Shown piece by piece: positions 58,828 through 64,000 of a stretch of 64,000 nucleotides of DNA (the first letter of the stretch is position 1; each line of letters begins with the position of its first letter). This stretch comes from Lytechinus variegatus. Taxonomy: Eukaryota; Echinodermata; Echinoidea; Temnopleuroida; Toxopneustidae. The notes below the pieces were generated by a model. It was not told the origin of the DNA, made no database searches, and was given only the letters and a program-made list of their open reading frames with translations. The position numbers were made by a program, and so were the translations under genes. Location: the NCBI RefSeq assembly GCF_018143015.1, contig NC_054755.1, forward strand, positions 14,328,778-14,392,777, in the 5' to 3' direction.

Positions 58828-59205
58828 TCACCCAGGGAGGGGTCTATTTGACGATCACCCAGGGGGGTCTATTTGACGATCACCCAGGGGGGGTCTATTT
58901 GACGATCACCCAGGGGAGGGGTCTATTTGACGATCACCCAGGGGGGGTCTATTTGACGATCACCCAGGGGAGGGGTCTATTTGACGATCACCCAGGGGGG
59001 TCTATTTGACGATCACCCAGGGGAGGGGTCTATTTGACGATCACCCAGGGGAGGGGTCTATTTGACGATCACCCAGGGGGGTCTATTTGACGATCACCCA
59101 GGGGAGGGGTCTATTTGACGATCACCCAGGGGAGGGGTCTATTTGACGATCACCCAGGGGAGGGGTCTATTTGACGATCACCCAGGGGAGGGGTCTATTT
59201 GACAA
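58828..59205. repeat. GC-rich minisatellite in the AADAC-like intron
   Basis: About 15 copies of a 24-28-bp unit, CACCCAGGGGAGGGGTCTAT plus TTGACGAT. The unit is variable because GGGGAGGGG alternates with GGGGGG or GGGGGGG. Each unit brings one or two G-runs on the + strand (C-runs on the transcribed pre-mRNA). It starts about 75 bases upstream of the last exon's acceptor in transcript terms. Confidence 0.95.
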
Positions 59206-59627
59206 TCGACAGCATACATTAGATAGAAAAGCGGAAAAGGAAGTGTTTAGGCGCGGAACGCGAAAAGAGAGTAAAAAAACCCGAAAAATAGATGAAAACC
59301 CCTATGATGATGCCCTAAAACGCAAATAAAGTAGGGCTATGTTTTTAGCATCGACTGCGGTACATACAGTTAAACAGGTCTATTCCTCTCAACTTTGGTG
59401 CATTATCTGAACTAGAGTAGAAAGCATCATAAAACTGTGAGATATCCTGAGATAAAAGCAGAGCTAGATAAGATTACCAATTGGACCCCATTCGCTTTCA
59501 TATTCATGAATTTTTTGAATATCTTGGTTTAGGGTATAAATTGATGAAACCCCTGTTAATATATCCCTGTATAAATATATAGGGTTGTATGCTACCTTTA
59601 TATTGTAATACAAAAGTGAAAACGTAC

Positions 59628-59691
59628 TCTATCGAAACAACTACAGTATCGAGTTCTTCAGCCAGGGTCCTTGTTAGTCCATCGTATGAAT
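59628..59691 (-). CDS. AADAC: Arylacetamide deacetylase-like hydrolase, penultimate exon
   Basis: A 64-nt exon with acceptor cattttag just above 59691 and donor GATAGAgtacgt just below 59628. It reads SYDGLTRTLAEELDTVVVSI. It starts two bases from the end of a codon and ends two bases into one. Joined to 58752 the junction codon becomes Asp, giving VSIDYRLAPDHPFP, the family's conserved VSxDYRLAPExPFP. The preceding exon should carry the oxyanion-hole HGGGW. I could not find it between here and the right edge, so it lies beyond the window or is too diverged to see. Confidence 0.9.
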
Positions 59692-59972
59692 CTAAAATGA
59701 AACATTGCATGTAAGAAGACTTCATATTAATTCGTTGGACAAAATGTGCGTGAATTATAAGCCTACTATATATGCAATATGAGATCAATAAAACAGTGTG
59801 GACTAACAAATATTTAAAAATCGTTGAAAATCATATACACAACGCTAATCAAATCATTTTCGAATTAATATGGCGCCTTGAGTGTCATTGGCAGATAATT
59901 ATGTGCGCGATACAAATCTTTAATTATTATTATTCAATTCAAGACCTATGTACATGTAAATCCTAACAAAGT
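59692..59972 (-). other. Upstream intron of the AADAC-like gene
   Basis: AT-rich, no feature seen. If the gene continues, 59692-64000 is all intron (over 4.3 kb). Confidence 0.4.
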
Positions 59973-60583
59973 CAGGCGCGGTTCTGGACTAAAAAAATAT
60001 GTTGGGGCTTCTGGGGGCTTGAAATTTTGTGACGATGGTTCATTCCATAAAATGAAAATAGCCTATTGTGGCAGCATATTGTAGTCATGGGAGACTGATA
60101 TCACCTAGCAGCTAGTCCCCCTTATTTTTTCACCCCCATCCGAATTATCGACATTCCTGGCTCTTAATTATATGTTTTTAATTAGCTTTAGCCTCGGTCA
60201 TATAAGATAACAGCGACAAAGCCATTTTCCCAACAACAACAAATCATATAACTCATGACAAAATTTCAGAGCGCTTTTGACAAATCATGAAAACTTCAAT
60301 TTTACGGCATAATATACATCGTGGTTGAAGTGAAGAGGCTAAGGCAGACTACTGTATAGTAGAGGATGCTGTACTTACAGAGAGCATTTGTATTTTGTAT
60401 TTGGATATTATTTTGCAAAGAAGCGTGTAGCGATTGAGGGAGATTTTTGTTTTATTTGAATTGCAAAATTTCAGAAGACTTGAATGCAATACAGGGCCTA
60501 CATATTCATGTACGTGTTTTCTTTGTGGTCAAAAGTTTTGGTAGGGGCTTGAGTCCCCAAAGCTGCCCCTGGAACCGCGCCTG
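59973..60583. mobile_element. hAT-like MITE (CAGGCGCGG ends)
   Basis: A 611-bp element. The left end is CAGGCGCGGTTCTGGAC and the right end CCTGGAACCGCGCCTG, which are inverses. Inner blocks TTGGGGCTTCTGGGGGCTTG / GTAGGGGCTTGAGTCCCC mirror each other loosely. The 8-bp flanks AACAAAGT and TACACAGT agree at 6 of 8 positions, an eroded hAT-type duplication. There is no transposase. Confidence 0.75.
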
Positions 60584-60611
60584 TACACAGTAATACAGAA
60601 TAATAAAAAAA

Positions 60612-61335
60612 TAAACGGGTCTGGCTGAAAGACTATGCTATATGTCCATGTTATCCAGCATTAATAAGATTATGGGGTCTTTATACTGTTTTTGTTGTTG
60701 TATTGTTGTATATAATTTTGGAATAACAGGTTTTGGAGAAAAGACTGAGCTCGATTTTCATTTTTATTCCACTGGAATATCATTATGGGATCTTAATTTT
60801 TGAAATAACTGGGTCTGGAAAAAAGACTTTGAACTTATGTTGTAAATATTTAATTAACCAGGTCTGGAAAATAAGACTTTGCACTTTTGTGCTATATAAA
60901 CGCATTACTATAGGGTTTTAGTTTTAAGTAACCGGGTCTGGAGAAAGACTACGCTTGATTCTCAATTTACTCTTATAGCGCATAATACGCACCGTATAAG
61001 TTAAAACAACAGCAAAGGCATTTATTCCACCAGTTTGAATTAAGTCGGTCTGGAGAAAAGACTAAGCTCGATTCTCATTTGTATTCCACCGAAATATCAA
61101 TATTGTATCTTAGTTTGGACTTATATTATAATTTTTGAAATAACCGGGTCTGGAAAAAAGACTTTAGACTTACATTATGATTTTTTTAAACAACTGGGTC
61201 TGGAAAAAAAGACTTTGGACTTATATTATAATTTTTTAATTAACCGGGTCTGGAAAATAGACTTTGGACTTATATTATAATTTTTTAATTAACCGGGTCT
61301 GGAAAATAGACTTTGCACAGTTGTGCTATATGAAC
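60612..61335. repeat. GGTCTGGAAAAGACT array
   Basis: Ten copies of a core GGTCTGGARAAAAGACT (60619, 60730, 60812, 60861, 60934, 61047, 61147, 61198, 61247, 61297) sit in units of about 50-110 bp. The later units share GACTTATATTATAATTTTT and run at a steady 50 bp. GTCT...AGAC in each core is an imperfect palindrome. Confidence 0.88.
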
Positions 61336-61359
61336 GCATTACTAAAGGATTTAAGTTAA

Positions 61360-61645
61360 GAACGCATTCGCCAAAAATCCCTTCAATTTTATTACATTTG
61401 TGGGTTAAGTCATTATTGCATTTGTTGGCGATAAAAAATTATTACATTAGTTGGTAAAGTGCATTATTACATTTGTGGGTGAAACTATTACATTAATTTT
61501 GTGTTATTACATTTGTTGGCGTTATTGCATTTGTGGGTAAAGTGTTATTACTTTGTGGGCGTTATTACATTTGTGGGTGCAACAACCCCCGAAGATCCCG
61601 GTTGTGAGACGGACGCTCTACCAACTGAGCCAACACACCGGTTAA
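61360..61645 (-). mobile_element. tRNA-headed element with ACAAATGTAATAA repeats
   Basis: Read on the - strand, 61643-61583 gives a tRNA-like 5' half, TGGCTCAGTTGGTAGAGCGT (A box) and CCGTCTCACAACCGGGA. The T-arm is not recognisable, so it is not a tRNA gene. It is followed by about ten loose repeats of ACCCACAAATGTAATAACGC down to 61370. A SINE-like structure with a repetitive body; the family is unknown. Confidence 0.6.
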
Positions 61646-62570
61646 GTGAAATCATCTGTTACTATATTACGTTATTATAAACAAATCTAAATACTGTTTG
61701 GTTTAGTTCAGGAATCACATGATTCTTCATGATTTATTTTTATTTAACCAGTCACTATTAATTATTGTCTGTTTTTATATTTTTGATTGCTTATAATAAT
61801 TTAAGCATTATTTGCTTTAAGATAACTAAGGGCATTAAAGGGATGACAATGTTCATTCAATGAATTACATTTATTAGGCCAACAATTTAATGAGTTTATA
61901 TTGCACATATTCAGATTAAATCTTATATTGATTTATATTATTCATTACCAATTAATCATTATTTACCAAACAACTATTATTAAACTCAAATCATAGGATC
62001 AACTTATCCAGGTTTCCTTTAATCATGTTAATATCCTTGACCGTTGTATATTTCATAATTAGTATCAATATACCCTGTGGGTATATTTGAAGTTATTTAC
62101 AAGTTATTCAATCATGTTTGAATTATGTTATTGTTGACAAATGAATATTAACATTGTGTTTATATGTTTATTTGTTTGGTTCAGCGAGCCGCGCAATCGT
62201 TGACGTACTGGTTGTTGACATTGATGTTGGTTAAAGGTTTTTTTCACTGGTCGTTGGTTATGTCGACCTAGAAACTTGAGCAAATGGGTTTATCTCATAT
62301 GGTATCAGACGATCAGAAGGTTTGACCGACTGCTACTGCTTGACCAAGTGGATATACCCCCCCCCCCACACACACACCCCAAAAATGAAAATAAAAATAG
62401 ATCAAATAAATAAATGATAATAAAAGATGATAATGTACACACACACCCTTGCCAACACAGCACTCACCTTTAACACGACGAACATACCTCTACCACAAAC
62501 AACTATATCTACACACACCAGGACACCATACACTACACAGTAGACTGGTGCATGGTTGAAGACAATAATG
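61646..62570. other. AT-rich DNA, nothing recognised
   Basis: No features apart from a C-run at 62348 and a CA-rich stretch at 62430-62540. Confidence 0.35.
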
Positions 62571-62635
62571 TGGTTTTAGGTTTCTTTTTGCCCACAAACT
62601 GGCACAAAATGCTTACATTTTGAGATCAGCACTTG

Positions 62636-62840
62636 CAGCACAAATTGTGACGAGGCGACAATTTGTGATGTCAGTTTTAGCACAAATTGTCGCGGGGTGA
62701 CAATTTGTGATGTCAGTTTTAGCACAAATTGTCGCGGGGTGACAATTTGTGATGTCAGTTTTAGCACAAATTGTCGCGGGGTGACAATTTGTGATGTCAG
62801 TTTTAGCACAAATTGTCGCGGGGTGACAATTTGTGGTGCA
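62636..62840. repeat. 42-bp tandem repeat of a palindrome
   Basis: Nearly five copies with a 42-bp period. Each contains the palindrome CACAAATTGTC-gcggggt-GACAATTTGTG joined by ATGTCAGTTTTAG. The last four copies are almost identical; the first has GACGAGGCGAC in the centre. The period is a multiple of 3, so all frames stay open, but the predicted peptides are artefacts. Confidence 0.93.
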
Positions 62841-63969
62841 ACAGGAGGGTGTACAAATGTCGAACATTTTTGGGGTGCTTTCTGCCCTGCAAAATTATCT
62901 TAATAGAAAAGTAACAATTGTTTCGTAACAATTATACCAAGTTTAATTGTTTTAATATCTTAACAATCCATATAGTGCGAAGCGCGAGAAAAAAATATAC
63001 TGACCTGCAAAAGGACCTTAAGGAATTGGGCCAATTTATACAGGCAGTTGTGCGTCTTTCAAACCCTAAACATGTGTGATATCGTTTAACGTTAACGATT
63101 TATGATCTTTGAGTATAGTAAGGCTAAAAGAAGACCCCCAACCCCTCAAGAGATTAGGAAAAAGATATTGGAAAATAAAAAGGAGGAAAAAAGAATAGCA
63201 GAGGCACGTGGAAAATTATCCGGTCACCTAAGGAAGTGGGAAAATGTTCACACTTCATGACGACGAGGCACTCCGAATCCATTTGTTTTTTTTTAATAAA
63301 TGCATGATATGCACTTATTTTCATGACAGCTGCCTTAACACATATGCGGACAGATGAAATGCATTTGATCTGGTGGATGTATGTATGTGTGTGTGAGGGT
63401 ATGGGAGGGTGCGTGTAAGAGTGTGTGGGCAGGTGGTGTTTGTGCGTGAATCTGTTTTGAGTGTGATTGGGGTGGGATGTGAGTGTGCGGGAAGGTCCGA
63501 AGATTATCAATAGTAAATCTTCTCTCATAAATCTCATATTATTTAATAAACTTACAGGTTTCTTTACAGAGTTTTCTTTGTGATACAACCATCAAGAAAT
63601 GGTGAATGATTTGATTTTAGGTTGTACTTTTTTTTTCTTCAATTAGAAATATGTATTATGTATAAAAATGTAAGAGAAAAGAATGTATATCAGACACTTT
63701 TACAACAAATTGAATTGATTTTAGAATTTATTTATGACATTGTTTAACTTCATTTTTGTTAAATTTAATCATTGTCAAATGTAATTATAATATTTGTACG
63801 TTCAAATCAAACTTTTTAATAATGGTTAATTTGTTTCGATATCGCTTTTTAATTTATAATCATGAATGTTATATTTTACTATGTTCAATTTTGTTTTATG
63901 AGAGAAGAGAATAAAAGATTACTAAAAAAGAAGATTTGTGTGTGTGTGTGGAGATGGATTTCGAGAGTG

Positions 63970-64000
<31 letters not shown>
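62841..64000. other. AT-rich DNA ending in a TA microsatellite
   Basis: No gene was seen. A GT-rich tract lies at 63380-63480, whose - strand shadow is a 144-codon low-complexity frame. (TA)n lies at 63970-64000, running off the window. Confidence 0.45.

Noticed and set aside
61583-61643. A tRNA gene on the - strand
   Set aside because: Only the A-box half looks like tRNA; the T-arm and acceptor stem cannot be paired.
63154-63588. 144-codon open frame on the - strand
   Set aside because: Composition is driven by a GT/CA-rich tract (HTQNRFTHKHHLPTHSYTHP); no domain or splice support.
1-64000. Retroviral, LTR or Polinton-type remnants
   Set aside because: No long terminal direct repeats, primer-binding sites, or integrase-, capsid- or polymerase-like frames were recognised; the longest foreign frame is the LINE fragment.

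Overview
This is a nuclear window from an animal, most likely an echinoid or another non-vertebrate deuterostome. The evidence is split genes with GT-AG introns, very AT-rich non-coding DNA, and an accumulation of small inverted-repeat DNA transposons, foldback elements and minisatellites like that known from sea urchins. The species assignment is inference.

Host genes are few. At the left edge (+ strand) lie the last two coding exons of COG7, a subunit of the conserved oligomeric Golgi complex (259-349 and 3263-3341), followed by its 3' UTR. The intron between them is more than half minisatellite. One orphan 120-nt coding exon lies on the - strand at 14599-14718. It may belong to a gene starting in the CpG-rich stretch at 17.3-17.8 kb. 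Near the right end (- strand) lie the last two exons of an arylacetamide deacetylase-like serine hydrolase (59628-59691 and 57948-58752), with an intact catalytic triad. Splice-site-bounded segments at 46.7-51.7 kb and 38.8-39.2 kb may be untranslated or non-coding exons; they are weak.

The rest is repeats in layers. (1) TTAA-flanked MITEs of about 500-620 bp in at least four families: 6687, 13351, 23099, 26524, 36759, 39993, 41428 and 52929. (2) Short TIR elements with TA or other flanks: 15091, 21456, 29143, 32673, 34268, 34490. (3) hAT-like elements: 47595-48721 with a perfect 8-bp target duplication, 59973-60583, and relics at 7342 and 57 kb. (4) A 698-bp element at 16064-16761 with CAC-starting ends and a 5-bp duplication, inserted in an older foldback element. 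(5) A LINE 3' end at 30.1-31.3 kb and two related tRNA-derived SINEs. (6) Two segmental tandem duplications (20.0-26.3 kb and 29.4-35.5 kb) and a large inverted duplication (34457-35781).

The most unusual theme is that several unrelated blocks are arrays of short palindromic 'words': ACCATT/AATGGT (three loci), GATAAAC/GTTTATC (43975-45135, bounded by long terminal inverted repeats), TGACGTCA-like words (45.4-46.2 and 54.8-55.3 kb, in opposite orientation with matching ends), CACAAATTGTC/GACAATTTGTG, GCGCTTCGCGC and ACCAATTGGT. The two TGACGTCA arrays may be the arms of one 9.9-kb foldback element. I find no rRNA, intact tRNA, CRISPR array, or retrovirus-like or Polinton-like element.
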